Part shown: in pieces, positions 50,300-61,884 of the stretch | How positions within the stretch are numbered: position 1 is the stretch's first letter | How the letters are laid out: each line of letters starts with the position of its first letter | Assembly: GCA_022818135.1 (NCBI GenBank) | Contig: JAFMSR010000012.1 | Location: forward strand, 7,679,570-7,743,569 | Reading direction: 5' to 3' | From: Saxidomus purpurata | Lineage: Eukaryota > Mollusca > Bivalvia > Venerida > Veneridae | Length of the DNA: 64,000 bases | Program-made: the position numbers and the translations under genes | The notes under the pieces: generated by a model | Database searches by the model: none | Seen by the model: only the letters and a program-made list of their open reading frames with translations | What the model was told of the DNA's origin: nothing

Positions 50300-50585
50300 A
50301 AGGATGGCGCAGTTGTTGAGTGGTTAACGCTCTGGACTATCAATGCGGAGGTCCCCGTTCCGAATCCCAGCAATTTCTGGAAATTTCAGAAACGTTTTTC
50401 AGTGTTTCCCACCCATTTTAGAAGCACATAGGTAGCCTCGTGTGTATCGATGCTAAACACCAGATTCCCTTGTATCTGCATCTGTCTCTTCAACCTGCAC
50501 CTGTTAGTGGTTTTGAGAGTTTAACATGAAGAGAAATCCTAGGGTCGGCCTGGACTAATAAAATACAGAAATAAAAATATATTTA
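50300..50585 (+). mobile_element. tRNA-derived SINE, plus orientation
   Basis: Head TGGCGCAGTTGTTGAGTGG (A box, from 50304) and GTTCCGAATCCC (B box with one inserted base). Body GGAAATTTCAGAAACG, then CTGCATCTGTCTCTTCAACC and the CTAGGGTCGGCC end. Same family as 30.64-31.08 kb. Confidence 0.75.
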
Positions 50586-51620
50586 AATATCAAAAGTATT
50601 CAGTCCAGTATCTTTATCAACATTTATCCGTTGAAGAAACAAACCTAAAAATTACAGCTTTTCATTTAGTTACTATCATCATAGCATTTTGTTGCATCAA
50701 GAATGATACCCGATGTCTTAATGCTGATTTATTGCCTTATTTTTAGTATGTTTAAATTCGGATATTCGATATATATCGAGGGATTAGAACCAAAAGATAC
50801 CATGAGCCGTCTTTATTTATATGCACATGATGCATTTTGGCTTTAACTCTTTAACTTTTACCATCGATCAATGTTTTGATGCATATTTAAAAAACACAAT
50901 GACGAACGCATAAATCTTAAGTAGTACCCGGTTATATATAATACACTAGCCGACTGCAGTTCGATGCGGGGGTATATATAGCTGCTAAAGATTTAAATAG
51001 AAATTGTGTCAAACACTCAAGTTTCAATCGGGAAGTATTTGTGTATAGTGCATAGGAAATGAAATGTATATTTAAGATGTTTAAAAGAATATGTATATCA
51101 AATCTGTTTTGGAATACAATTTTAGTGTCTTTGGGTATGCTATGGACTATTTTCTTTACGCTTGATACTCTGACTGCAAATGCAACGTGCATCAGTGCGG
51201 TATTAAGCTTTTCGCATTGTTTGTTTCATTGTTAGTTAGCGGGTAGTTACGATACGTATCAGTGTTTGCAAATAGAATTTTACAAGTCAATGTGAATGTG
51301 ATTATGTTTTATTTAGGTAACTTAGAACGACACCGATCATGTTTTTGAAGATGTGTGGATAAGGCACATGTATTTCCTATTCAAACTATCTGTTTCATTT
51401 AGTGTTTGCAAGTAGAAAAAAACGAATTCGTGACCTCTGGTTCACATCTTCAGATAAGTTACAAATAATTATAACAGATGTTTGTGCATAGTTTTGGGAG
51501 GAAAAAGCGAATATTTACTAAAAGATTTCAGTAACTGAAACAAAGCATATGTTCTTAGTTGCATTGCTAAATTTCAAACACATGTAAGCATGAACACAAA
51601 CGCGAGCACATAGGCAAATG
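50586..51620. other. Intergenic, no supported gene
   Basis: AT-rich; no structured element or exon identified. The missing signal-peptide exon of the Ig receptor could lie here or further upstream. Confidence 0.4.
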
Positions 51621-51624
51621 GTTA

Positions 51625-52505
51625 ACAACTACAACTAGATGCCCACGTGCAACATGTCGAGTCCGCCAGCTGTCAAAAGGGCTAACTCCTTAACCGAGTA
51701 GAGATAGGTAAAAATACACCTAAATATTGAATGTAACATGCATGTTGTACCACAGAAAAGTGGTCTCGGTTTTTTCTCTACGGCCAGTAATATGAAAATT
51801 TGTTTGTATAATTTGTTTGTAATTGTGGTCCACCATCCTCTAAAGAACCTATCATCGGTACGACCCGTAGTAATAAAAAAGTTACAATATAAGCTATTTA
51901 TAGTAACAACAAAGGGAAGTAATTCTAAAAACAAGAGTAGCTGATGACGGTGAACATTTGTGCCAAGTTATATCAAAATCCCTCCATGCATGCAGAAGAA
52001 ATGCTCCGGACAAAGATATTCTTGAATTTGACCTTTAACCTCTAAGTGTGACCTTGACCTTAGACCTAGGGACCTGGTTCTTGCGCATGACACTCCGTCT
52101 CAAGATGGTGAACATTTGTGCCAAGTAACATCAAAATCCCTCCATGCATGAAGAAGAAATGCTCCGGACAAAGTAATTCTTGAATTATTCTTGTATCTGA
52201 CCTTTGGCCTGTAAGTATGACCTTGACCTTTGAACTAAGGACCTGGTTCTTGCGCATGCCACTCTATCTTATGATGGTGAATATTTGTACCAAGTTATAT
52301 CAAAATCCCTCCATGCATGCAGAAGAAATGCTCCGGACAAAGATATTCTTGAATTTGACCTTTAACCTCTAAGTGTGACCTTGACCTAGACCTAGGGACC
52401 TGGTTCTTGCGCGTGACACTCCGTCTTATGATGGTAAACATTTGTGCCAAGTTATTTAAGAAACCCTTGATCCATGGATAAGTTACAGACCAGGCACTAT
52501 AAACT

Positions 52506-52549
<44 letters not shown>

Positions 52550-52605
52550 CACCGAAACGCCATTTGGGCAACTATATCGAGATTTCGCAAGCGGCTCGAC
52601 AAAAA
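51625..52605. mobile_element. Composite repeat with three ~175-190 bp tandem sub-units
   Basis: Sub-units near 51945, 52105 and 52272 share GGTGAACATTTGTGCCAAGT, AAAATCCCTCCATGCATG, AAATGCTCCGGACAAAG, GACCTTTAACCTCTAAGTG, GTGACCTTGACC and GGACCTGGTTCTTGCGC. It ends with a (GCAC)n tract and CGCCATTTGGGCAACTATA. It shares AAAGGGAAGTAATTCT and CTCCGGACAA with the repeats at 38.5 and 14.5 kb. Confidence 0.8.
52506..52552. repeat. (GCAC)n microsatellite
   Basis: Eleven near-perfect ACGC tetramers within the preceding repeat. Confidence 0.95.
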
Positions 52606-52802
52606 ATGTTTAACGCATAAATAAATAATAACGTTGGGATTACTTTAAGAAGTATTTGTTCCTTATGGAATGAAAAAAATGTAGCAGTGCGGACATTTTT
52701 AGTATTACTAAATAATAATAATATAGATATAATTACAATGTACAGTGTTGTAGATGTTAATTCTCACGCACATCATGGTAAATTTACACACTAATTTTGC
52801 AG

Positions 52803-53093
52803 GAGATGCATCAGTAGACATTACCGTTCCTTCAGCTGGAAACTGTGATGATGATACCATTCTTATATGTAACAGTACTGTAGAACTGGAGTTCACGGGA
52901 TGGTTTGGTCTTGGCCGCTCACTCCTGATTGGTGGTGCTGTAGTTCGCCCCGAAGATTCTAACAAATATTCACAAACAGTCAGCGGGAAAACGTTTTCTT
53001 TGATTATTAATAATACTGACATTACAGATGAAGGAAGGTACCGGTGTAACGTTGGATTTTTAGAAAGTACACGTACACTATTAAGAGTAGAAT
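52803..53093 (+). CDS. Ig receptor exon: V-like Ig domain
   Basis: Acceptor TTTTGCAG|, donor GAAT|GTAAGT, phase 1-1, 97 codons. ILICNST (first Cys), GWFGLG (core Trp) and DEGRYRCNVG (D-x-G-x-Y-x-C) define an Ig fold. Confidence 0.9.
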
Positions 53094-56000
53094 GTAAGTA
53101 GATAATTTACAATAAATTACATTGCATGTATAGCGTTGGTAGTGTTGTAATAACATGACATTGAATAAACGTCTGCTGCAGTTTGTTTACATGCTTAATT
53201 TCTTTAAGTAATAATAAATGTGTCACTGTAATTTATCGTTGAATTAAGTGCAGTTAGAAGTGCGGATGCGCAGCACTCGTGATTTAAGTTTTCGCATCCG
53301 ACTGTACTTTATTCAATGGTAAAAACAGGGACACGTTTATCAGTACGATTCTAACACGTCATCTTTCTTTTAAAACAACAACAGTCTAAGAAATTGTACA
53401 AGAAAAGTTTGTTGTGTCACTTATGTAACATTTAATGATAAAATAGTACTATCAGGTACATGTACATAATCAAAATCAATATCAACGTTTAAATATATTG
53501 GTTATTTCTTATTTTCAGGTCGAGCTAAATATGTAAATCTTTCGGTAACTAGAGACAGGACCATTGTCATAGCGCTAGACAAAATATACCCACAACCGGA
53601 GATAAAGTTAGAGATTTTGGACCTAAAGGTATGTCGAAAAATAAGTAAACGACTCCAGAATCACCAACAGTAAAGCGCAACCATCCAACAATCGTTGATA
53701 TTAATTCCTGAAATGATCTAGTAAAAGAATTTTGCAATACTTAAAAGATACACGTACCAAGGAAATTTGAAAACCTTTATAAGTCTAACTGCGCCCTGTC
53801 AGTTTGTGCATTTACACACTGACAGTCCATTATTCAGCGATAGTTAATATTATCAAAGCATCTATCAAAGTATTTTGGTATGTCTTTTCTGTTATAAAAG
53901 TATTGAACATCACGGGAAAACTGCATTAATGAATCATTTTCCTGCACACCCGGTAATTTTACCCTATTTATCTTATAAATACTATTAATTTTCCTTAAAT
54001 TTAAGACGCAAGAAGAGTAAATAGATGGCTTCACATTTAAGAATCTGATGCAGTTTTTCTGTTTGGAATCATCATACAGAATATATTTAATTGGTCTTTC
54101 CGCGCATTAATTTGACCAATAATATAACTATTCCATGTAAACACATATAAGCACATGGTTAGTTTATGGGCTCATGCTGAAATGTTGGAGAAACAAAGGT
54201 AGAAAAATATATAGTTGGAGCGGAGTGTGTCAACATCAGACGGGTCAGTTATAAATCACTGCTTTATATACAGAACTCATAATATACTTTTTGTGGAAAC
54301 AGAAATAGAAATTTATAACATTTTCAGAATAACTGAACGAAGAAACATGCATTACTAATGTTACTCTTTTGCCGTCGTTAAGTGGTCTGTTGTTTCTCTT
54401 TTGTTGATGTTTAGAATGGTACGGAGATAACGGTGTCTGGGACATTCACAAAGAAATGCTCCACCTCCAACTCATGGTTGGACTGCGTATGGACATCATC
54501 CAGCATATTTCTGGATGGAAATTACAGTTACAATGCAGCCATTACTACCATCACAACATCAACTTACACAGGATATTTCAGAATAAGTAAAAACAACATT
54601 GCAAAGTTTGATTATACATGTGTCCATAAACTATGATTGACAGAAATACTGTAACACTATTTGATTTTATATTTACTTTTGGCTACATCTTAACTTTGAC
54701 ACTCATATAAATACCGGTATATTTATTTAGAAATATGAACAAATGTCATGTACACCAAATATGTGAATAAGCAAATACTACAAATTACAACTTGTCTGGC
54801 AATTAATGGCCCGCATACCTTCTAGAACAAATGACCATAGATAACAATGTGGGTATATGTCTACTTATAAGCAATGCACCGGTATATTGAAGTGTGCAAG
54901 TACTATTCAATATAACTAGCATGCAATGTAATTCTTGTATTTAGGAACTCCGGACTCGATAGACGTTAGCCAAAATGCAACGATATATCGCATTGCAGAG
55001 AACAGATTGATGAACGATGTTACCTGCTCCGCGGACTGCGCACCTGTTTGTCAGTATGCCTGGAGAAGTGACCGTGGTATAAACATCAGTGACTCTAATG
55101 TCTTGTCTTTGGGAGAAGTAGACAGAACTGCAGACGGCATGTATACATGTATAGCAAGGAACTGGTTTGGGCAAGTCGAGATGTCAATAATTTTAGCAAT
55201 AATGTGTAAGTTTGAACTTCAGGAAATAAAAAGATCGTCTAAATCATGTGTTTGAAACAGATACTAGTATATACACTTCATGTAAGATTAAAAATTGACT
55301 CATAACATTTCAAAACTAGTTAATACGCATTTTTAACTCTCGATCAACTATGTACCGGGAGCCGTTTCTGCTTTTCAGTCTATTGGAAAAAATTGTAATC
55401 CAACTGAGAACGTGCAACTTACACCCTATTTACAGTTGTTTAATTTTAAACATTACTGCCTAGATGTATTTTACAGATGGTCCGGAGAATATTGTCTTCA
55501 CTCCAAGTGACACAGAGTACACCAAAACCGAAGGAGAGGCAATGGAAAACATACGGTGTTCCGTTACCTGTAATCACAACTGTTCAGTGAACTGGCACAA
55601 AGCTGATACCTTAGTGAGTAACACCGGGAACCTTGCATTGAAAACTATACAAAGAGACGACATCGGTATGTACCAGTGTGTTGCTACCAATAACGACATA
55701 CCTGGGAATCCCTCTGTTCAAATGTCTATAGATATAAATGTCAGATGTAAGTGTTTTAGACTTCATTCGTACTTTTGTAAAATAATGTTTACCTAATATC
55801 ATTTATATGTATCTCAAAACAATAAAATATTGATTTCCATGTATATGTTTCTATGATTAAAACATGTACAAATAATGTTTGCATTAGCAGATCCACATAT
55901 TCAAAATATAGCAACTGTATATTTCATTCAGATGGTCCAGACACGGTGGTACTTAGCAGTGGATCTTACATATCGTTGGTAACAGGGACATTAGCACAAA

Positions 56001-59000
56001 ATATCACTTGTTCTGCTGATTGCAATCCACCCTGCTCGTTTACATGGAGAAATATGACCAACAATTCAGTTCAAAGCCATGGGCACATTTTCTATTTTGG
56101 TATTGCCGAACTCGCTTTCCAAGGTGAATACAGATGTACTGTTACGAATAATGCGACAGGAAAATCTATATACACTACGCTGACTGTGACAGTGGAATGT
56201 AAGTCTTTGAAGAGTATCTCCTTCAAGATTTTTTTCAGAAATGAAATTCTTTGGAATGCCAATACTTTATCGGTTCAAATGGAAGTACCATAGCATATTA
56301 AGGTTGTTCCTACGTCACCATGATATTGCATTTCATAGTTCTTAAAACCCACGCTACAATTACGCTAAAGTGATATTGCACTTCAAAGTGGTCATTATAA
56401 TTTTCATAATTTACATCAGTGTGCAAAATTTGAAGACATTTCACCGATTAATTAAAAGTAATATCGTTTTTTGTTGCCCCACCCCACTTAAGAAATACTG
56501 GTATTATTTAGAAGTACCCTATAAAGTTAAAATTGGTATGTTTGCAAGTATTTATCTATACATGTATTTGTTTTTGTTCTATAGGTTCCAGAAAATATTG
56601 CAGGAAATGTAGAACTGCAAAACATGTATTAAAAGTTACGAGTTTATCACGGGATACAAAAATAAGCAATAATGCCAAAAAATAGGGGATACAAGTTACC
56701 TAATTTCGTCCCAAATCATATCACCAATATAAAAATTACAAGACTGTAGCAAAAGATTAGGGGCATCACTACTGATTATGGAATTTATTGTAATATATGA
56801 ACTGAAATTTAAGAAAAAATGAAAATGTTTTACCGTCGACTTTTTTAGATATTGAACTTATAAAAATGATCAAGGTCAACTTTAGTATTTTAAGTAATTT
56901 GTACAGCATGATAAAATTAAGGAATATTAAGACAGTTCTCATATCTTGCAAAATGACATGAAATTTCATGTACTAAAAAAGAAAAAATAACCAAAAAGTG
57001 GCCCCCATTCGGATTGAACCCAAAACCTTTGATCTCAAGGTAGACGCTCTACTACCGCGCCACGGTACAAAATGTGCACAACTATAAAATCGAAAGTATT
57101 CCAAATGGTCATAAAACAGGAAGTACTCATTACACCCTAATACCTTAATCGCTATTGAATTTGCAACGTCCATTCCATTCGCCGTATGAATGGAAATGGA
57201 ATCCTCAACGAAGGCCTGTGGATAGATGGACTGTTTCTAAAGTAGCCAAGAGATTAATAACTTACAGATGTATAATGGATCAAATAATTGCCCTATAAGT
57301 AAGAAATGTGTTACACGTGTTTCAATCAAATCTGTCGTTAAAAATCTAAAATAAACAACACGTATTTCTTGTGTTTATTTCAGCGGCTGAATTGGCGGAG
57401 AAAGGGACATCTATTGGTGCAATAGTCGGCGGTACTGTAGGTGCAGTGGTCCTTGTCTGTCTCATAGTAACAGCTACAGTCCTATTTTATCGAAAGAGAA
57501 AACAAAATGGTAAAGCGTTACAAATCAATTGTAAAAAAATAGAATTCTAGCGTTTCGAAATGTTTAAGAACTACATGTACAGTACGTACATATGTACATT
57601 GCAAGTGCTTTGCACCCGCCCTTTGTTTTTATCGTGCACATCATTTAAAAAAACAAGCTTTATATATTTTTTATGTCATGGCAATACCAGCATCGTAGTG
57701 GTTTGCTAATAGTTAATTGTAAAACTGCTGAGTAATCCTGAAATAATGATATTTTCTGAAAAGTAAAATCTAACTTTACAATTAAAGGTACATGGCCATA
57801 GTAACTGTGCACAGTTTGTTATCTTTCAGTGAGCGAAAATACCAAAGAACACAAGAACGATGTTTATGACCAACTCGACGTGACGGCAACAGGTAACCTG
57901 CCAAGTTTTTTTATCTTTGATGTCAATAGTTAACAGTAAAACTGCTGAGTAAATCTGAAATAATGATATGCTCTTAAAAGTAAAATATGACTACATAGTG
58001 TACATGCTCATAGTAAATGTGCACAGTTTGTTATCTTTCAGTGAGCGAAAATACCACAGGACAAAATAATGATGAAACAAAAGGGTAAAAGCATATACTT
58101 ACTCGTAATGTTTTGTATACATGACATGTAGCGGTATAGTATTACTTTTGATCTTTTAAAATTACAATTTAAGATCCATGCGTTAATGACATCGAGTCTT
58201 AAGAAGAAAATTAAGTAAAAAATTATACTAAGGTTGCAATCTCAGAAGTGATTTATTTTCTAACAGTGGATCCCCGGATACAGCTTACGAAGAACTCAGA
58301 GACAGGAACGACCGCAAGAACGATGTGTATAACCAACTCGAAGTGGCGGCAACCGGTAACCTGCAACGTTTCTTTCTTTGATGTCAAAGTTAACAGTAGA
58401 ACTGCTGTGTAATTCTAAAATAATGGTATTTTCTGAATAGTAAAATATGATTTTTCAAAGGCATATGATCATAGTAAATGTGCACAGTTTGCTATATTTC
58501 AGTGAGCGAAAATACCAAAGAACAAAAGAATAAAGAAATAAAAGGGTAATAGATTACACTGATTGCATAGACTTGCTCGCAATGTTTTGTATACATGTTA
58601 TGTAGCAGTCTTGTATTACTTTTGATCTTTTAAAATTACATTTTAAGAGTCTTATTAGAAGACAATATAATCACAGTGCCGTCATTAAGATTAAACATAT
58701 CATATATCATGTCTTTTATTCCAGACAGAGATGATACACGTTTGATATATTTCCTACTTGAATCGATTTAGGATAATTCAACACTAATATTGTTTAACGT
58801 TTTCGCAAGAATCGGAATACTAGAAAATTATATTTAGGTTGCAATCTCAGAAGTGGTTTATTTTCTAATAGTGGATCCCCGGATACAGCTTATGAAGAAC
58901 TCAGAGACAGGAACGACCGCAAGAACGATGAGTATGACCAACTCGACGTTGCGGTAGCAGGTAACCTGATGATTAGTTGTTATTTCATAAAAAGGAGCGA

Positions 59001-59517
59001 ATAGATGTGCAAAATAAATACACGTTTACAAAATATACAATTCGAAGTAAAAATACATATTTATGTTCGTGATATAACTCAATTTCTTCCGTTTGTATCA
59101 GTACACAATGTACTCTGAAATGTTGTTTTGTTAAAATCTGGAGCTGTGTACTCGATTCCTGGCAGTATGTGTTTTCTATATGAGAAGCTAAAAGATCACT
59201 GTCTTGCAGTAAAATTATTTCTTTAACCCGGTTTCCTTTGTGTAAATTTGTTTGTACAATTTAAAAATCTAGCAGTAACGCCAACAGTTACCGTGTCCAT
59301 GTAACTGATAGCTGTTGCTGTACCTAACCAAAGAAGACTCATCTGTTATGTTAAACAATCCCAAATTAACAATATTGGTTGACATATGTCATTTCATAAT
59401 AAAAATTAAAAATAAAATAAACGAATGAACACAAATTATTGTCGTTTTCACGGAACATTCATATGTGTTCTATTTTCAGATATTTCAGTACATTATGAAA
59501 ATACGCCTGGACAGTGA
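52803..59517 (+). CDS. Transmembrane Ig-superfamily receptor with tandem ITAM-like tail (13 exons seen, signal exon missing)
   Basis: Likely a cell-surface receptor. Exons: 52803-53093, 53519-53628, 54415-54586, 54945-55205, 55477-55746, 55932-56198, 57384-57509, 57830-57892, 58042-58084, 58267-58355, 58503-58545, 58872-58960 and 59480-59517 (TGA). All splice phases match, giving about 621 codons. Order: V-like Ig, split Ig-like domain, three Ig domains with a C-x3-C-x3-C...W pattern, one TM helix (GAIVGGTVGAVVLVCLIVTA), basic stop-transfer YRKRKQN, and a tail with YDQL, two YEEL-x10-YxQL pairs and YENT. Paired YxxL at this spacing resembles an ITAM (usual x6-12), which in vertebrates recruits Syk-type kinases; the role here is inferred. 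AATAAA at 59702. The leader exon was not found. Confidence 0.88.
53519..53628 (+). CDS. Ig receptor exon: first half of split Ig-like domain
   Basis: Acceptor TTATTTTCAG|, donor CTAAAG|GTATGT, phase 1-0. It encodes AKYVNLSVTRDRTIVIALDK and EIKLEILDLK. Weakly Ig-like beta-strand pattern. Confidence 0.75.
54415..54586 (+). CDS. Ig receptor exon: second half of split Ig-like domain
   Basis: Acceptor GATGTTTAG|, donor AATAA|GTAAAA, phase 0-1. Contains CSTSNSWLDCVW and ends TYTGYFRI; the usual D-x-G-x-Y-x-C is lacking, so this domain is atypical. Confidence 0.75.
54945..55205 (+). CDS. Ig receptor exon: Ig domain 3
   Basis: 87 codons, phase 1-1. DVTCSADCAPVCQYAWRSD, then DRTADGMYTCIARNWFG. Nearly identical to the exon at 62512-62772. 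Confidence 0.92.
55477..55746 (+). CDS. Ig receptor exon: Ig domain 4
   Basis: 90 codons, phase 1-1. NIRCSVTCNHNCSVNWHKAD and RDDIGMYQCVATNND. Paralogous to 63050-63319. Confidence 0.92.
55932..56198 (+). CDS. Ig receptor exon: Ig domain 5 (membrane-proximal)
   Basis: 89 codons, phase 1-1. NITCSADCNPPCSFTWRNMT and FQGEYRCTVTNNATG. Paralogous to 63523-63789. Confidence 0.92.
56997..57068 (-). other. tRNA-like sequence (SINE head or tRNA pseudogene) in an Ig-receptor intron
   Basis: Minus strand: A box TGGCGCGGTAGTAGAGCG (57062-57045) and B box GGGTTCAATCC (57021-57011). Anticodon and acceptor stems pair poorly. Confidence 0.5.
57384..57509 (+). CDS. Ig receptor exon: transmembrane helix
   Basis: Acceptor GTTTATTTCAG|, donor AATG|GTAAAG, phase 1-1. 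It encodes AELAEKGTS, a 22-residue Gly/Val-rich helix and YRKRKQN. No charged residue lies inside the helix, so no obvious adaptor pairing. Confidence 0.92.
57830..57892 (+). CDS. Ig receptor tail exon A (single YxxL)
   Basis: Phase 1-1: VSENTKEHKNDVYDQLDVTA. It reads as the start of exon B joined to the end of exon C. Confidence 0.85.
58042..58084 (+). CDS. Ig receptor tail exon B (linker)
   Basis: 43 nt, phase 1-2, VSENTTGQNNDETK. Acceptor ATCTTTCAG|, donor AAAGG|GTAAAA. Confidence 0.8.
58267..58355 (+). CDS. Ig receptor tail exon C (ITAM-like motif 1)
   Basis: 89 nt, phase 2-1. Contains YEELRDRNDRKNDVYNQL: YxxL-x10-YxxL. Acceptor TTCTAACAG|, donor ACCG|GTAACC. Confidence 0.85.
58503..58545 (+). 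CDS. Ig receptor tail exon D (linker, copy of B)
   Basis: 43 nt, phase 1-2, VSENTKEQKNKEIK. Flanking introns are also copies of those around exon B. Confidence 0.8.
58872..58960 (+). CDS. Ig receptor tail exon E (ITAM-like motif 2, copy of C)
   Basis: 89 nt, phase 2-1. YEELRDRNDRKNDEYDQL. Acceptor TTTTCTAATAG|, donor GCAG|GTAACC. Confidence 0.85.
59480..59517 (+). CDS. Ig receptor last coding exon
   Basis: Acceptor CTATTTTCAG|; ISVHYENTPGQ then TGA. YENT has the Y-x-N form bound by Grb2-type SH2 domains. Confidence 0.85.
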
Positions 59518-59701
59518 TGTTTTCTCTCTCCAAACAACAAAAGTGGTACTTGGTTCCTACGAATGACCAACAACTATTTCAGGAAAGCATCTAAAACACG
59601 GTTTTAACATGTTTACATGTGGAGAGCGGATATTAACTATTACATTTCTTTGAGTGTTTGGTTCTCTTACCTCCAGCTCCAGTATTTGTTTAATGTCATT
59701 G

Positions 59702-59707
59702 AATAAA
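59702..59707 (+). terminator. Poly(A) signal AATAAA of the Ig receptor
   Basis: AATAAA 185 bp after the stop codon; the first such hexamer downstream. Confidence 0.5.
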
Positions 59708-59719
59708 ACATTTATAAAA

Positions 59720-60294
59720 TTGTCTTTAATATGCAACGTTTGTGAAAAGAAAATGTAGATCCAGTGTCACCAAATAATCTAATGGCAATTGGTGAGAAGT
59801 GCCGTAGGGGCTATATTTACAAGCAGTTTTTCTTTTGAAATATCACACGAACTTAAGTTTAAGATTTTAAAAGATATGAAGTGTTATAGCTAAAGTTTTT
59901 ACACTTACTTGACAGAAACCACATTTCCTTTCAATTCTATGTGCTTTTTCCCATTAATTTGAGACATTGTCACTGCCGATGGTGTTATATCATATTAAAG
60001 ATTATAACACATTTCCTATTATTCTATATATAACTTCTTTCATTAATTTGAGCCATTGTTACTGCCGATTGTGTTATATCAAAGTTATAAAACACATTTC
60101 ATATAAAATAACCGATTTAGTCCCAAAAGTAATAGAATTATTTTCTTTATTCAGCCAAAAGTTCGTTTTGAGGCGTTTGAAAAAGCATAATGGAAATTTG
60201 CCATGTTTTGTATTGCGGCCAGATTAGATTTACAGAATGTGGGTCCATGTTTAGATTTGAAGTGTAGACAAACCGGTATATTGTAGTATGCAAG
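59720..60294. other. Intergenic spacer between the two Ig receptor copies
   Basis: Contains two ~100-bp related segments (TTTGAGMCATTGTYACTGCC at about 59960 and 60050). The end (60274-60294) matches 54873-54893 upstream of Ig domain 3 in the first copy. No gene. Confidence 0.5.
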
Positions 60295-60436
60295 TACAGC
60301 TCGAGTTGTCCGAGTTCTAGAGTTATCCGACTCGTGTAAAGTTTACAAAAACAAAAATAATATCAAACAGGGAATGCCACGTACCAAAAACGCAGCCTCC
60401 CCAAAACGAGCCCCACAGCACCCAGAAGTGCACACC

Positions 60437-60440
60437 ACCA

Positions 60441-60470
<30 letters not shown>
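60437..60470. repeat. (CA)n microsatellite
   Basis: About 14 CA dinucleotides. Confidence 0.9.
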
Positions 60471-60471
<1 letters not shown>

Positions 60472-60689
60472 AGTTTTTCTGCTGTGACGTATCTTATGAA
60501 TAAAGTGTTTTTGCGGACCTGTATGTTGTAGTAGGATTTATACATTCATTTATTTCATTAAATCACGAGTCGCCAACGCTTCCATAGCAGAGATCGGGTC
60601 CTTCGCTAGATTGCTCGGACACAAAGTTCATTTCTGACATGACAATTTGATAGAGATCATTCTAGATAGAATATGAATAGAAAACATTT

Positions 60690-61106
60690 GGTTACTTAGG
60701 AATGGCTGTATGGAATGCATTACCACTGCAAATAAAAGAGCAAAAACACTTAAGCAATTCAAACTTGCCCTACATAACTTACTTTTTTCAAATTTATACG
60801 ATGATATCCCATCGTTGACAGTGCATGAGTCATTACTATAAATGAATAAAAAATATATATATACTACTCAGTAAATGATTGATTGTATAATATAATAATG
60901 AAGTTCTGCTCAATATTTTAAGTGTGTATGTGAGTGTACGTGTGTGTGTGCGTGCGTGCATGTGTTGTGTTAGTTTTTCTCAATTGTGTATTATTATTGT
61001 TAATAGAAGGCCTCATGGTAGATAAGAAATATGTTGCTTTATGTACATATGCTTAATGAGCTAGCTTCTTTAAATAAAGAAATTATTATTATTATTATTA
61101 TTATGA
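60690..61106 (+). mobile_element. 5'-truncated LINE 3' end with (ATT)n tail
   Basis: Plus-strand frames give WNALPLQIKEQK and, after a frameshift, KTLKQFKLALHNLLFSNLYD, the usual end of a LINE ORF2. A GT-rich 3' UTR follows, then TAAATAAAGAAATTATTATT at 61072-61106. Confidence 0.65.
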
Positions 61107-61884
61107 AGTTTTGGATTTTCTGTCATGCATTATCATAAAAGTTTTACTCAGATTCATAATTTTCATCTCATTATTAAGTTTTCGTATTAAAAACTCGCAA
61201 ACATAATTTTCTTTATTTTCTTCTTATTCAATCAAGGTAATAGGCGGCTGTAATTACATATGATTGAATACAATTAAAATGTGCGAATAACATTTTATAC
61301 ACTTTGGCTACTGGACGGCCGATAAGTCGATAATAAACAATCTATTCAAAATAGAATTTTTTTCTCATGACGTGTCAAAATAATGATGCGCCAGTGGAGA
61401 AAAATCTGACTATCAGTGACCTCGAGTTGCCGCAGGTAATTTAGTAAGGAATCTACCTGGCGGGACTACATGTGTTTCTCGATTTATCCCGGGTTCTCGA
61501 GTTTTCGGTGCTCGAGTTATCCTGTCTGGTGTTACCTGCCCCTATCCATACGGTACGGGTCAGGCAAAGCTCAATAATGGCGGCGCCCATACTATCAAAT
61601 TTGTACATTGAGTTAATAGGGGGTTTTATGTAGGAGTTGATCATTCAAAAAACCTTGCAGTATGTGATTTGTCAATACAAACCCAATGTAAATTGCTATT
61701 AATATTTGAATGACCAGTAAAATATAACTAGAAATAAACAACAGGACAAATAGCCGTGTTTTCGGACGTGGTAGATATTCGTTGGCATTTCGGATATTTA
61801 GTCTATATACTATTATTTTCGCAGCTGTTTTATATATAGGAATTGAATATTGATATCTTATTTAAGGAATTACATTTAGATCAT

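Noticed and set aside
57830..57892. Canonical ITIM in tail exon A
   Set aside because: The residue two before the Tyr is Asp (DVYDQL), outside the I/V/L/S-x-Y-x-x-L/V rule.
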